A DNA stretch of 64,000 nt, taken from assembly GCF_021295345.1 (NCBI RefSeq), contig NZ_JAIMJB010000001.1, positions 248,001 through 312,000 on the forward strand. Reading direction: 5' to 3'. The stretch is from Motilimonas eburnea. Lineage in GTDB: Bacteria; Pseudomonadota; Gammaproteobacteria; Enterobacterales; CBDFNC01. Shown here one piece after another: positions 1-9,050 of the stretch. The position numbers and the translations under genes were made by a program. Each line of letters opens with the position of its first letter. Position 1 is the stretch's first letter. The notes under the pieces are model-generated. The model was not told where the DNA came from. It saw only the letters and a program-made list of their open reading frames with translations, and did no database searches.

Positions 1-902
1 CGGAAGTTTACGTCGTTGAACGCTTTAGCGTTGTTCTCGTTTGGAGTCTTGAAGTTAACCATGAAAGATGCAGAACCAGCCGCTGGGAACCAGTAGTGGT
101 AGTGTTTGTTTTGGCTAACAAGTACACGGTCGATATCTGGAATGAACGCAGAAGTCCAGTCTAGGTCGCCTTTGATAGCAGCAGCAAGTAGCTGGTCGTT
201 GTTAGCAAGCTGTGGCATCTTGATACAGTCAACAGCTAGCTTGTCAGCTTCGTAGTAGTTAGGGTTACGACACTGAACGTATAGTTGTGGAGTGAACGTA
301 TCTACTTGAGTGAAAGGACCAGTACCTACTGGGTTTTCGTTAGCAAAAGTAGCTAGGTCAGCTTGCTTAGAGAATACGTGCTCAGCAACGATAGGTGCGC
401 GAACGATTTCAGAAACAACGCCAGTGTTAACTTCAGCTAGCTCTACAGCTACTTTGAAGTCGTCAACTTTTTTAACGCCAGAGATTTTAGAACCGATACC
501 AGCTACGTCGAAAGCACCGCCTTCAGCAGCTAGACCTAGAGAGTAAACTACGTCATCAGCGTTGAAAGATTCGCCGTCAGACCATTTAACGTCTTTCTTC
601 AGTTCGAAGAAAACAGTTTTTAGGTCTTCAGAGAAGTAATGTTTGTTAGCTAGACGGTAAACAACTTCACCACCTTTGATTTCGTTTACGATAAGTAGTG
701 GCTCGTAAATGAATTGGTTTGTTGTAGCTAGACGTGAAGTAACAGTAAGTGGGTTGAAGTTACGAACCCAAGCAGGTTTCATTTCTGAAACAAGAGTAAG
801 CGTTGCTTTTTCAGCAGCCATAGCTGGAGCTGAGATAGCACCTGCCATCATAGTAGCACCCATTGCTACTGCGGTAGAAATTTTCGTTAACTTAGCAAGC
901 AT
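1..902 (-). CDS. Periplasmic solute-binding protein, SBP family 5 (chito-oligosaccharide/peptide type), 3' end missing
   Basis: Reading the minus strand from the ATG at 902 gives an open frame of 300 residues running off the window. It starts with a Sec signal peptide of about 30 residues (MLAKLTKIST... ending SAPAMAAE). Family 5 hallmarks follow: VKWSDGESFNADDVVYS and NENPVGTGPFT. A segment resembling TFTPQLYVQCRNPNYY...DWTSAFIPDIDR matches, as I remember it, the Vibrio chitin-oligosaccharide binding protein better than OppA/DppA. AAGGA sits just upstream of the ATG. Codon choice is extremely biased (GCT, CTA, GTT, AAC), as in very highly expressed genes. It lies downstream of, and on the same strand as, a ChiS-like kinase. 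Substrate is inferred. Confidence 0.88.
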   Translation of the reverse strand, partial: MLAKLTKISTAVAMGATMMAGAISAPAMAAEKATLTLVSEMKPAWVRNFNPLTVTSRLATTNQFIYEPLLIVNEIKGGEVVYRLANKHYFSEDLKTVFFELKKDVKWSDGESFNADDVVYSLGLAAEGGAFDVAGIGSKISGVKKVDDFKVAVELAEVNTGVVSEIVRAPIVAEHVFSKQADLATFANENPVGTGPFTQVDTFTPQLYVQCRNPNYYEADKLAVDCIKMPQLANNDQLLAAAIKGDLDWTSAFIPDIDRVLVSQNKHYHYWFPAAGSASFMVNFKTPNENNAKAFNDVNF

Positions 903-1227
903 AACAATTCCTTTTCCATTCCTTGTATATGAGAAGCGAACAAACTTTGATCCTTTTGGACCTCCGCTTGTCCAACCGCTGGTATTTTGAGTTCCTTTGT
1001 CTTATCGACAAATGACTCGATTAATGTTTGTCACCAACGGGCTATATAACACCAATTTCAGCGCCAACACGCAAATGTTTTTGTCGTCGATTTCGTTAAG
1101 CGTGAAGCAACTCACGTTAATCTCGCCGTTAACTATATTTAGTTGTTTTAAAACAATCACTTAGCTTTTTTCTTGATGCAAATAAAGCGACCAAAATTGA
1201 ATCGTTTTTGATCACAATCTAAGGGTT

Positions 1228-1243
1228 TGTGAGTTAGGTCACG
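1228..1243. promoter_or_regulatory. Putative CRP site
   Basis: TGTGA-N6-TCACG matches nine of the ten conserved positions of the CRP consensus TGTGA-N6-TCACA and is flanked by Ts and As. It lies about 330 bp upstream of the binding-protein start at 902, in the 435-bp gap between that gene and the ChiS-like kinase. CRP control would suit carbon-source uptake. No experimental support. Confidence 0.5.
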
Positions 1244-1293
1244 TTCAAAATGAGAATCGATATTAAAGAGAGATTATTGACAAGTTTGAGACT

Positions 1294-1309
1294 TGTGATC
1301 CTGATCACC
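1294..1309. promoter_or_regulatory. Second putative CRP site, overlapping a hairpin
   Basis: TGTGA-TCCTGA-TCACC is another 9/10 match to the CRP consensus, 66 bp from the first site. It overlaps the inverted repeat at 1298-1330, so either reading, or both, could be right. Confidence 0.4.
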
Positions 1310-1330
1310 CCGTAAGGGTATGATCAGGAT
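1298..1330 (-). terminator. Hairpin just after the ChiS-like gene
   Basis: Perfect 10-bp arms (ATCCTGATCA/TGATCAGGAT) enclose an inner CCC-GTAA-GGG stem. It begins 8 nt past the kinase stop codon. No U-tract follows on the minus strand, so it may act as an imperfect terminator or mRNA-stabilising structure. A smaller CAAGT/ACTTG hairpin (1281-1295) adjoins it. Confidence 0.45.
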
Positions 1331-1337
1331 AGAGAGT

Positions 1338-4300
1338 TTAATTTTCTGATTTGTTGACTTGTGATCTTAGGGCGGCTTTGGCTTGCTCTAGGGTCTCTTT
1401 TTGCTCAGGCGTTAATTTACAGTGTGATAAAACGTATTCAGCGGTGCTTAATACGGTGCGCCAACGAGGGGATTTTGGCAGCGTGTCTATTTGTAAATAT
1501 TTATCCAGAGTTCGGGTTTGCAGTGAACTTCGATCTAAATAGACTCGCCAAAGCTTGCTTTTTTCCGCTAGCTCTATCTTGGTTTTACCTGTGGACTCTT
1601 GCCAAAGTTCAAGTGCTGTTTTCATGGTGTCGACAATTTGATTGCGTAGTCGGTCGCCATCGTTATCACTGCTTAGTTTGTCGGCAAGCTTGGCAAAGTC
1701 AGGCCCTAACGCACGTAACTCGTTAATCAAATGCTGATCTGTGGTTAGTACGTATTTGGATAACGAATTGATAGCACTGGTTAATGCAGCGACTTTCTCA
1801 CTGCTGTGACGCGGTTGGCGCACGCCATCTGCTTGTGGCATGCAGTGAAAAATAATACTCCAGCCTCGCGAAACCCCATTACTGGTAGGTGAAATTGTCA
1901 CCATTTCACTAAATGGCCCGCTGGTACCTTTACATGCCAGTTCAAATACTTGTACTTCACTTTTGTGATTATGGTTGGCTTCCAGTTGAGCTTTGAATGG
2001 CGTAACAAGTAATTGATCGATATGCGTGTTCGCCAATAAATCTTGCTCAATATCAAATAACATCGCAGCGCCGCTGCTGGCAAAGTCGATGGTGCCTTGG
2101 GCGGTGATACTCAAAATGGCTTCGTCAGCTTCTTCCAACATGGTTAACAGCTTGGTTTGAGTATGATGTAGGCCTCGCTGGGTGTTGATATGCTGGGAGA
2201 TCTCTTGTTTCAGTAATTTATTTTCAATGCGATGGTCATTGGCCAGTTTGGCTTGAATGTGCGCGTTAATACGTGCGTAAAGCTCATCTTTACAAAAGGG
2301 TTTGACGAGGTAGTCATTGGCCCCGGCTTCAAACCCTTCAAGTAGATCTTTAGGCTGATTTAATGCCGTTAAAAAGATCACGGGCAGGGTGAGACGATCA
2401 AAGCGTTCACGTACCTTCTGGCAGAGCTCAAAACCAGTCATGGTTGGCATCATAATGTCCACCAACATCAAGTCAGGCTTTTCAACTTCTAGCACGGCTA
2501 AGGCTTCTTGGCCATCTTGGCAACAATAAACGTGATAACCCTGCAAGGTTAATAGATTTTGCATGATTTGCAGGTTAATGACTTCGTCATCCACCACTAA
2601 AATGGTATGGGCATCTTCAGCAATGGGGGTAATGGGTTTAGGTTTCGTGGCGATGGGCTTAAGATCAAGGGCTTCATCAAGTACTAAATGGCTTTGCGGA
2701 CTCGCCACCGCTTTTAACGGCGTTTCCTGTTGATTTTCATGTACTGGTAAGGTGAAGCTAAAGACAGAGCCAAGATCCGGTTTACTGGTCACACTCAGCT
2801 CACCATGCATTAAGTTAACCAATTGTTTGCTGACGGATAAACCCAGTCCGTAGCCTGATTTGGCATGATTTCTGTTATTACGGATTTGCACCAGAGGCTC
2901 AAAAATATGTTTGAGCTGCTCTTCCGTCATACCGATGCCCGTATCGGTAATGGTAATGCGCAAGTAGTCATCAAAGGTTTCTACTTCGAGTACCACCTTA
3001 CCTTCGGGTGTGTATTTGATGGCATTACCTATCAGGTTATATAACACTTGCTCGAGCCTGAGCTCATCAGCGTAGACCACGGGTAAGTCATCGGGGCAGT
3101 GGTTAATTAAGCGCAGTGGCTTGTTGCCTGTCAGATGGTGGCAAAGCTCAAACACCAAATTAATAATGGATTTAAGGTCGATGGCTTGCAGCTTGATAGG
3201 CAATTGGCCATAACGCATTTTGTGATAATCCAATAAATCATTGACCAAACGCGCTAATCCTTCACTGCTGCGAATGATCATCGACAGCTGTTGGCGCTGT
3301 GCTTCGCTGAGTTCGCCTGCACTCCCTGCGATCATGGATTCGGCCATGCCGACAATGCCATGGATAGGTGTTCTTAATTCATGGGAGGTATTGGCTAAAA
3401 ACTCATCTTTGAGCTTATCCGCCTGTTGCAGCTCTTCATTTTGTTGTTGAATTAATTCAACCTGGCTTTCTAACTCTTGCTTTTGCTGATTGATTAATTG
3501 TAATTTTTCTCTGACGGAATACTGCATATGGGCAAAGCTGTGGGCTAAGCGGCAAATTTCGTCGCCTTCGGGGTTAGCGCCGCGAATGGGTTTTTCTAGG
3601 TCGCCCGCTGCCACCAACTCTGCCGACCAAGTTAAATTAAGTAACGGCGCGGTAATGGTATTGGATAACCAGCGCGAGAACATAATAAACAGCAACACCG
3701 AAAAGAACGCAAAAGAGAGCACTAGCTTTTCAAGTTGCCGGGTGAGGGCAAAGGCTTCATCGACCGATATCTCTGAAATTAATGCCCAAGATTGACCAAA
3801 TACATCGATCTCAGTATAAGCGGCCAATACCTCTTCATTACGATAGCTATCAAAGCGTCCGGCGCCATTTTCACCGGCTAAAGCTTGGTTGACGGGCTCT
3901 GAGTTCATCGCATATTGGCGCTGAGTAAAACTATTAATGACGGAATAGTCTGGCGTTAGCCCTAGCGAGGAGCGCAGCTGGTGATCTTGACCTACAACAA
4001 AGGTTTCGCCCGTTTCTCCTAATCCTTCGCGGTCGCTCATTAAGGTGTTAAGGCCTGCGTTGGCGACTTCAAAAATAATCACACCACGCACATAGGAATG
4101 TTGCATGATGGGTAAGCTAAGATAAGCCACGACTTCATTGGTGAGGGGGTTGAGTGAAAAGTCGGTAAAGTGAAAAAGCTCAGAGGGATTCTTAACCTGA
4201 TCCATTTGGATCTTAAGCTTTTGAAATGACTCTGCTAATGCCGATGATTTATATTGACCTGTAATCAGGTTGGTGCCCCAACTGGCTTGCTTGGTGACCG

Positions 4301-4829
4301 AATAGACCACATTGCCATTTTCATCCACCAGCAAAATATCGGAAAAATCTGACTCGCGTACCAGTTTGGCGTATTCTTTGTGATATCTCAGGTGGACCCG
4401 TTTATATAAGCCGTCGCCTTGATCAACGGATTTAAATTTATCGTCGCCATCAAAAGTAATCCCTTCACGGTATTGATCCCAACTGCCGGGCTCAAATAAT
4501 TGCTGGGCGTTAAGCCGCGCACTCTCAATGCTCACACCAAGGCGCTCAAATGCAGCACTAAAACCATAAAAACGACCGATGGAGGCTTTTGCAAAATCCG
4601 ATTGTGAAAATAAGCTCGCTTGTTGTTTTAGTTCTCTAAAGTAGTCACTGACTTGGCTTTTTTTGATTTCGCGAACAGAAATAAGGTGGCTGGTGGTTTG
4701 CTGGGTTAAATCTTTGGAATAGGAATATAAAAACAGAATAGAAATAGTTGAAAAGGGCACAATGCTGAACATTAAAAATGCCAGCATGAGTTTAGAGCGC
4801 AATCCGGTGAGTTTTCTTTTTTCAACCAT
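1338..4829 (-). CDS. ChiS-like hybrid sensor histidine kinase with C-terminal DNA-binding-type domain
   Basis: 1163 residues. TM1 is about 13-35 and TM2 about 368-388, enclosing a ~330-residue periplasmic sensor region. HAMP and a coiled coil follow, then HisKA with H483 (SHELRTP), HATPase_c (N box near 602, G boxes DTGIGM and GYGLGLS), a receiver with D791 (LMLVDIMMP) and K843, a PAS-like stretch, and a conserved tail at 1090-1140 with RTRTLD-like and PRWRTVL motifs. This order and size resemble Vibrio ChiS (about 1129 aa), the hybrid kinase that binds DNA and is held inactive by a periplasmic chitin-binding protein. Here such a protein is encoded next downstream. ChiS identity is inferred from architecture and context. 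Confidence 0.85.
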   Translation of the reverse strand: MVEKRKLTGLRSKLMLAFLMFSIVPFSTISILFLYSYSKDLTQQTTSHLISVREIKKSQVSDYFRELKQQASLFSQSDFAKASIGRFYGFSAAFERLGVSIESARLNAQQLFEPGSWDQYREGITFDGDDKFKSVDQGDGLYKRVHLRYHKEYAKLVRESDFSDILLVDENGNVVYSVTKQASWGTNLITGQYKSSALAESFQKLKIQMDQVKNPSELFHFTDFSLNPLTNEVVAYLSLPIMQHSYVRGVIIFEVANAGLNTLMSDREGLGETGETFVVGQDHQLRSSLGLTPDYSVINSFTQRQYAMNSEPVNQALAGENGAGRFDSYRNEEVLAAYTEIDVFGQSWALISEISVDEAFALTRQLEKLVLSFAFFSVLLFIMFSRWLSNTITAPLLNLTWSAELVAAGDLEKPIRGANPEGDEICRLAHSFAHMQYSVREKLQLINQQKQELESQVELIQQQNEELQQADKLKDEFLANTSHELRTPIHGIVGMAESMIAGSAGELSEAQRQQLSMIIRSSEGLARLVNDLLDYHKMRYGQLPIKLQAIDLKSIINLVFELCHHLTGNKPLRLINHCPDDLPVVYADELRLEQVLYNLIGNAIKYTPEGKVVLEVETFDDYLRITITDTGIGMTEEQLKHIFEPLVQIRNNRNHAKSGYGLGLSVSKQLVNLMHGELSVTSKPDLGSVFSFTLPVHENQQETPLKAVASPQSHLVLDEALDLKPIATKPKPITPIAEDAHTILVVDDEVINLQIMQNLLTLQGYHVYCCQDGQEALAVLEVEKPDLMLVDIMMPTMTGFELCQKVRERFDRLTLPVIFLTALNQPKDLLEGFEAGANDYLVKPFCKDELYARINAHIQAKLANDHRIENKLLKQEISQHINTQRGLHHTQTKLLTMLEEADEAILSITAQGTIDFASSGAAMLFDIEQDLLANTHIDQLLVTPFKAQLEANHNHKSEVQVFELACKGTSGPFSEMVTISPTSNGVSRGWSIIFHCMPQADGVRQPRHSSEKVAALTSAINSLSKYVLTTDQHLINELRALGPDFAKLADKLSSDNDGDRLRNQIVDTMKTALELWQESTGKTKIELAEKSKLWRVYLDRSSLQTRTLDKYLQIDTLPKSPRWRTVLSTAEYVLSHCKLTPEQKETLEQAKAALRSQVNKSEN

Positions 4830-5127
4830 GAGGTGTTTTCATTCTCCGATGTATCGAGCACTCTCGATAAATGATGCCCTGATCCTTGGCCATCATGGGT
4901 TGTTAACCTGATGAGCAGTTTAGCCTTGCTTACTTTCTGCCTGCTGTGAAAAATACAGTTAGCAGGATCTTGTTCTCGCTAACTGACAAGAATGTTAATC
5001 ATTTCTTGGTGCGTTAACTGACAAAAAACAGGCAGTAGGTATTAGTCTCTCAGAAAAAAGGGCTAGTTTTCAATCAGAACAACAGGGCATACTGTCACAA
5101 AATTATAAAATTGTTTCGAGGTTTAGC

Positions 5128-5787
5128 ATGTATCACTATCGTTTAATCCTAACCTGCCTGTTAGTGATGATTTTGTATTTAGCATGGCACACAATTTGGG
5201 TGTTGCCGCTAAAAGTATTAGTGGTGTATTTCCACGAATTTAGCCACGCGCTAATGACGTGGTTAACAGGAGGCTCGGTGGTGAGCTTTGTGGTTGCGCC
5301 TGATCAATCCGGCCATGTTATTTCTCAAGGCGGCAGTCGTTTTCTCATTTTGTCGGCGGGCTATCTTGGCTCTATTTTATGTGGGGCCTTGTTATACCGT
5401 TACAGCCACATTAATAACCTGTTATGGCTAATGGTTGCGGTATTGCTTTTCGTTGGCCTGTTTTTCTTTGGCTCTTGGTTTACCTTACTGTTTAGTCTCA
5501 TCAGTGCTCTTGGTTTTGCTTTGTGCCGCTGTTACTTCTCACGATTTTGGCAAGCGAGTGTATTGCAACTGATCGGTTTAGCCAGCTTGTGTTATGTGCC
5601 TTACGATGTCTTCCAAGATACCATCATCCATGCCAATTTGATGTCAGATGCGGCCATGCTGGCTCAAGAGTTTTTTGGTTTTACTTGGTTTTGGGGCGGA
5701 TTGTGGACTTTGTGTAGTCTTGTGGTTTTGGTGTGGGCGTTGAGCAAACCGCCCCAAGGAATTTCCACCCAATCTAAAGGGGCGTAA
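5128..5787 (+). CDS. M50B-like intramembrane metalloprotease family protein
   Basis: 219 residues, very hydrophobic, with about six predicted membrane segments. An HExxH zinc motif (HEFSH, residues about 36-40) sits at the end of the first segments, as in the Peptidase_M50B-like family. No PDZ or CBS domain is present. GAGG lies 6 nt before the ATG. It stands alone, about 300 bp from the divergent ChiS-like kinase, in a region where I see only short direct repeats (TAACTGACAA at about 4980 and 5013). Substrate unknown, and proteolytic activity is not certain. Confidence 0.7.
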   Translation: MYHYRLILTCLLVMILYLAWHTIWVLPLKVLVVYFHEFSHALMTWLTGGSVVSFVVAPDQSGHVISQGGSRFLILSAGYLGSILCGALLYRYSHINNLLWLMVAVLLFVGLFFFGSWFTLLFSLISALGFALCRCYFSRFWQASVLQLIGLASLCYVPYDVFQDTIIHANLMSDAAMLAQEFFGFTWFWGGLWTLCSLVVLVWALSKPPQGISTQSKGA

Positions 5788-5959
5788 TGGCTGAGCCGAC
5801 AGGGTAATACCATATTCCTAGCGCCCCAATGGCCGCCGATCTGGTTATTCATTGATCTAAACCAAACACGGTTGTTGGGGACTCTGCGCTATTTCACAGA
5901 AATTTTTCTTTATCCTGCCACAGTAGTCGCTTATCACTCGATGACATGCTCAACCTCTA

Positions 5960-6249
5960 GGGCCTGTTGACCTTTTGAGCTTGTTTTTGCAGCGATTTGT
6001 TGGGTATTTATACAAAACAATCGTTGTGGGCAGCATCTTTGTAGCATAGTCATCTATGTGAAAAGGCGCTAACGCAGTAGAAATGACCAACAAACGCTGT
6101 CCTTCGGATTCGGCTAAAAGCGTTTTGTGCGTCGTTGAGCAGTATTTACTTAGAATGCTAAGCTACACACTGCTCGCCTTGCTCAAAACGCTTTTAGACA
6201 GGGTGTCTCCCACTCGAACAAAAATTAACCGCGAAAGGTCAACAGGCCC
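5960..6249. repeat. MITE-like element, copy 1
   Basis: A 290-bp non-coding element with perfect 16-bp terminal inverted repeats (GGGCCTGTTGACCTTT at 5960-5975 and its complement at 6234-6249), preceded by TA. The inside is rich in inverted repeats: a 14-bp pair (6114-6127/6184-6197), a nested GAGCAGT/ACTGCTC pair (6137-6143/6169-6175) and a small GCATAG-TCAT-CTATGT hairpin (6044-6059). A second copy is at 35234-35534. It encodes no transposase; a 62-aa frame crossing its right end has no support. It fills most of the 480-bp gap before the transporter operon. Confidence 0.85.
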
Positions 6250-6267
6250 AAGCAGGGATAAGGATAT

Positions 6268-7677
6268 ATGAAAACTTACAGTAAATATTTGTTACCTATC
6301 TTGGCTCCTTTAATCATCTTATTGATGCCTTTGTCCTGGTTTCCCATTGATCAGCTCACCATCGCCGAACAAAGAATCATCGCCTTATTTGTTCTTGCCG
6401 CCTTATGTTGGGTACTTGAGCCTATTCCCATTTATGCCACTTCGGTATTGATCATCGTGTTAGAGCTGCTATTGGTTTCTGATAAAGGACTGTGGTTTAC
6501 AAAAATTCCCAGCCCCGATTTAGGCACCTTATTGAGCTATAAAGACATTATGGCTACCTTTTCGTCACCCATCATCATGCTGTTTTTAGGCGGGTTTTTT
6601 CTTGCGATGGCGGCGACTAAGTATCGTTTAGATGTCAATCTGGCTAGGGTGTTACTCAAGCCTTTCGGCCAACAGCCTAAATTTGTCATGTTAGGGTTAA
6701 TGGTGATCACGGCCACCTTCTCTATGTTTATGAGCAATACCGCTACGACCGCCATGATGCTGGCCATTTTAACGCCGGTATTGGCCGTGTTTGCAAAAGA
6801 CGATCTAGGCAAAGTGGGTTTTGCCTTGGCCATTCCTGTGGCCGCGAACGTGGGTGGCATAGGCACACCCATAGGTACGCCGCCCAACGCCATTGCACTT
6901 AAGTATTTAGTCGGGGATAACTTGATCACCTTTGGTGAATGGATGGCTTTTGGCGTGCCCTTTGTGATCATACTGCTGTTTATTTCTTGGTTGTTATTAA
7001 GCTATTTGTTTCCAGCGGAAACCGACAAAATTAACCTAGAAATTAAAGGACGATTTTTAAAAACGCCTCAAGCCATCATTGTCTATGTGACCTTTACCCT
7101 GACCATTTTACTTTGGTTGATGGGCGGTATTCACGGTATGAATGCCTATGTGGTGGCCTTGATCCCAGTGGCGATTTTTTCCGTCACTAAAATTATTACC
7201 AAAGAGGACTTAAAAAAGATTTCTTGGGATGTGTTATGGCTGGTGTCCGGCGGTATTGCCCTCGGACTTGGTTTAGAAAAAACCGGTCTGGCGGCCAATG
7301 CCGTTGCCGCTATCCCATTTGGTGAGTTTTCGCCCTTGGTGATTATCGCTGGGGCTTCGCTGTTGTGCTTGTTGATGGCCAATTTCATGTCTCATACCGC
7401 CACGGCTAACTTGTTGATGCCGATTGTTGCCGCGCTGGGGATGTCGATGCATTCCTTATTACCTTATGGTGGCCAAGTCGCCTTGATTTTATGTGTGACC
7501 TTTGCCGCTTCGTTAGGCATGTCACTGCCCATCAGTACTCCGCCTAATGCCCTTGCTCATGCCTCTGGGCACATAAATACTCAGCAAATGGCTAAGGTGG
7601 GCGTGAGTATCGGTATCATCGGCTTGTTGATGACCTTTGCCATGGTCTATGTGCTCCAGCTGATTGGGTTTATCTAA
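6268..7677 (+). CDS. SLC13/DASS family sodium-coupled anion symporter (dicarboxylate or sulfate type)
   Basis: 469 residues with about 12 membrane segments. The family's repeated motifs are visible: MSNTATTAMM near residue 155 and its counterpart FMSHTATANLLMP near 373, each followed by a TPPNA motif (IGTPPNAIAL, STPPNALAH). These form the two substrate/Na+ sites in the DASS fold. The second motif reads SHT rather than the usual SNT. AAGGA precedes the ATG. The start lies only 18 bp after the MITE, and its stop overlaps the next ATG by 1 nt. The exact anion cannot be told from sequence. Confidence 0.88.
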   Translation: MKTYSKYLLPILAPLIILLMPLSWFPIDQLTIAEQRIIALFVLAALCWVLEPIPIYATSVLIIVLELLLVSDKGLWFTKIPSPDLGTLLSYKDIMATFSSPIIMLFLGGFFLAMAATKYRLDVNLARVLLKPFGQQPKFVMLGLMVITATFSMFMSNTATTAMMLAILTPVLAVFAKDDLGKVGFALAIPVAANVGGIGTPIGTPPNAIALKYLVGDNLITFGEWMAFGVPFVIILLFISWLLLSYLFPAETDKINLEIKGRFLKTPQAIIVYVTFTLTILLWLMGGIHGMNAYVVALIPVAIFSVTKIITKEDLKKISWDVLWLVSGGIALGLGLEKTGLAANAVAAIPFGEFSPLVIIAGASLLCLLMANFMSHTATANLLMPIVAALGMSMHSLLPYGGQVALILCVTFAASLGMSLPISTPPNALAHASGHINTQQMAKVGVSIGIIGLLMTFAMVYVLQLIGFI

Positions 7678-9050
7678 TGCAACATAATGGCGATATCAGT
7701 GCGGCGATTGAACAGTTACAACAGCGATACTTTTTAGCGCCGACCCGTCAATTGACCCTAAAGTCTGGTGAGCTGCTGTTAGAGCAGGGCCAAGCCAATG
7801 AACGTTTGTATTTGTTATTAAAGGGGCGTTTAACGGCGTATTACCGTGTGGATGAACACAGTGAGTTTATCGAATTAAACCAATTTACGCCCTTATCTTT
7901 TACCGGCGTTCATAGTTTCTTTTCGGGCTCATACCAAGCGAGATTTCGGGTGGTGGCCACGTCTGATTGCCAGCTGGCGTACCTTGATAAACATGTTAAA
8001 GCGAAACAGCAAGAGACCTTTGGCACCTTAGAGCAGCAATTCATGCCTGTGATAGTTAACGAGTTATCCCAGCGCCAGATCTTAGCTATAGATGCACAAA
8101 TTGAGCATACGTTGGCCCAGCAGCGAGTCATGCAAGCCGAAAAGATGTCGACCATAGGTCAGCTCGCGGCGGGGTTATCTCACGAGCTGAATAATGCGCT
8201 CGGGGCTATCTCTGCCAAAAGTGCCTATTTTGAGCGTTTTATGGATGCCCATTTTGCTCAACACTTTGCATCCCAACATCACTATTTTCGTGCCGGATTA
8301 GACTCGAAACGCCCACCAGACAGTAAAACCTTACGTGAGCGGGGCAAGTTGTTTGAGAAAAAGCTAGGTGTTGGCCGCGATCAAGGTAAGGCATTGGCGC
8401 GCATTTTTAATCATGAAGACGACGTACTGGCATTAGGCAAGGGGTTTCTACAACGTCTTGATGAATACGCCGACTTTTGGCAACTGGGGCGCGATTTTCG
8501 AGAGTTAAAATATGCGGTTAACCATGCGACTGGCATCATCAAATCGGTGCGTTTATTGGGGGTCAGTGATACCGAGCGCAAATTTGGTTTAGACATGAAT
8601 GAAACCATCAATCATGCGTTAGATTTAATGAGCAGCCATAGCCGTGCGATTCAAATTCGCGTGCAAGCGGGGGAATTACCCTTGATCACGGCCAGCCACA
8701 GTGAATGGGTGCAAGTGTGGGTCAGCTTGATAAAAAATGCCTATGAAGCCTTGTTAAGCCAGCCTAATCCTGAGCCGATGTTACGGATCAAATCTTATCA
8801 TAAACACGACTGCATCTATGTCGAGGTAACGGATAATGGACCGGGGATTGCCCCTCATCTTATCCGCCATATTTTTCAGCCCGATATGACGACAAAAAAA
8901 GGCGGCTTGTCGTTTGGATTAGGGTTGGGGTTATCTATCTGCCAAAGAATTATTTCGAGTTATCAAGGTAACTTAAGTGTGACGAGTGAACCCGGTCAGA
9001 CTTGTTTTACGGTTGCCTTGCCTATAGGGGGAAACAATGACAACAATTAA
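7677..9050 (+). CDS. Soluble histidine kinase with N-terminal cyclic-nucleotide-binding-type domain
   Basis: 457 residues with no membrane segment. Residues about 20-110 look like a cNMP-binding beta-barrel (EQGQANERLYLLLKGRL). The H box is SHELNN with H169, and the catalytic domain has N354 (LIKNAYEAL), DNGPG (386-390) and GLGLGLS (414-420). Between the H-box helix and the conserved second helix (near 283-296) lies an unusual insertion of about 85 residues with many charged and aromatic residues. It overlaps the transporter stop by 1 nt and the receiver gene by 14 nt, so the three should be co-translated. Whether the barrel binds a nucleotide is unknown. Confidence 0.82.
   Translation: MQHNGDISAAIEQLQQRYFLAPTRQLTLKSGELLLEQGQANERLYLLLKGRLTAYYRVDEHSEFIELNQFTPLSFTGVHSFFSGSYQARFRVVATSDCQLAYLDKHVKAKQQETFGTLEQQFMPVIVNELSQRQILAIDAQIEHTLAQQRVMQAEKMSTIGQLAAGLSHELNNALGAISAKSAYFERFMDAHFAQHFASQHHYFRAGLDSKRPPDSKTLRERGKLFEKKLGVGRDQGKALARIFNHEDDVLALGKGFLQRLDEYADFWQLGRDFRELKYAVNHATGIIKSVRLLGVSDTERKFGLDMNETINHALDLMSSHSRAIQIRVQAGELPLITASHSEWVQVWVSLIKNAYEALLSQPNPEPMLRIKSYHKHDCIYVEVTDNGPGIAPHLIRHIFQPDMTTKKGGLSFGLGLGLSICQRIISSYQGNLSVTSEPGQTCFTVALPIGGNNDNN

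Noticed and set aside
6083-6271. 62-aa frame across the right end of MITE copy 1
   Set aside because: It lies almost wholly inside a repeat whose other copy does not keep the frame and has no ribosome site; the repeat explains the sequence better.
6537-6971. 144-aa antisense frame in the SLC13 gene
   Set aside because: Low-complexity mirror of a membrane-protein coding strand; no start signal and no recognisable family.
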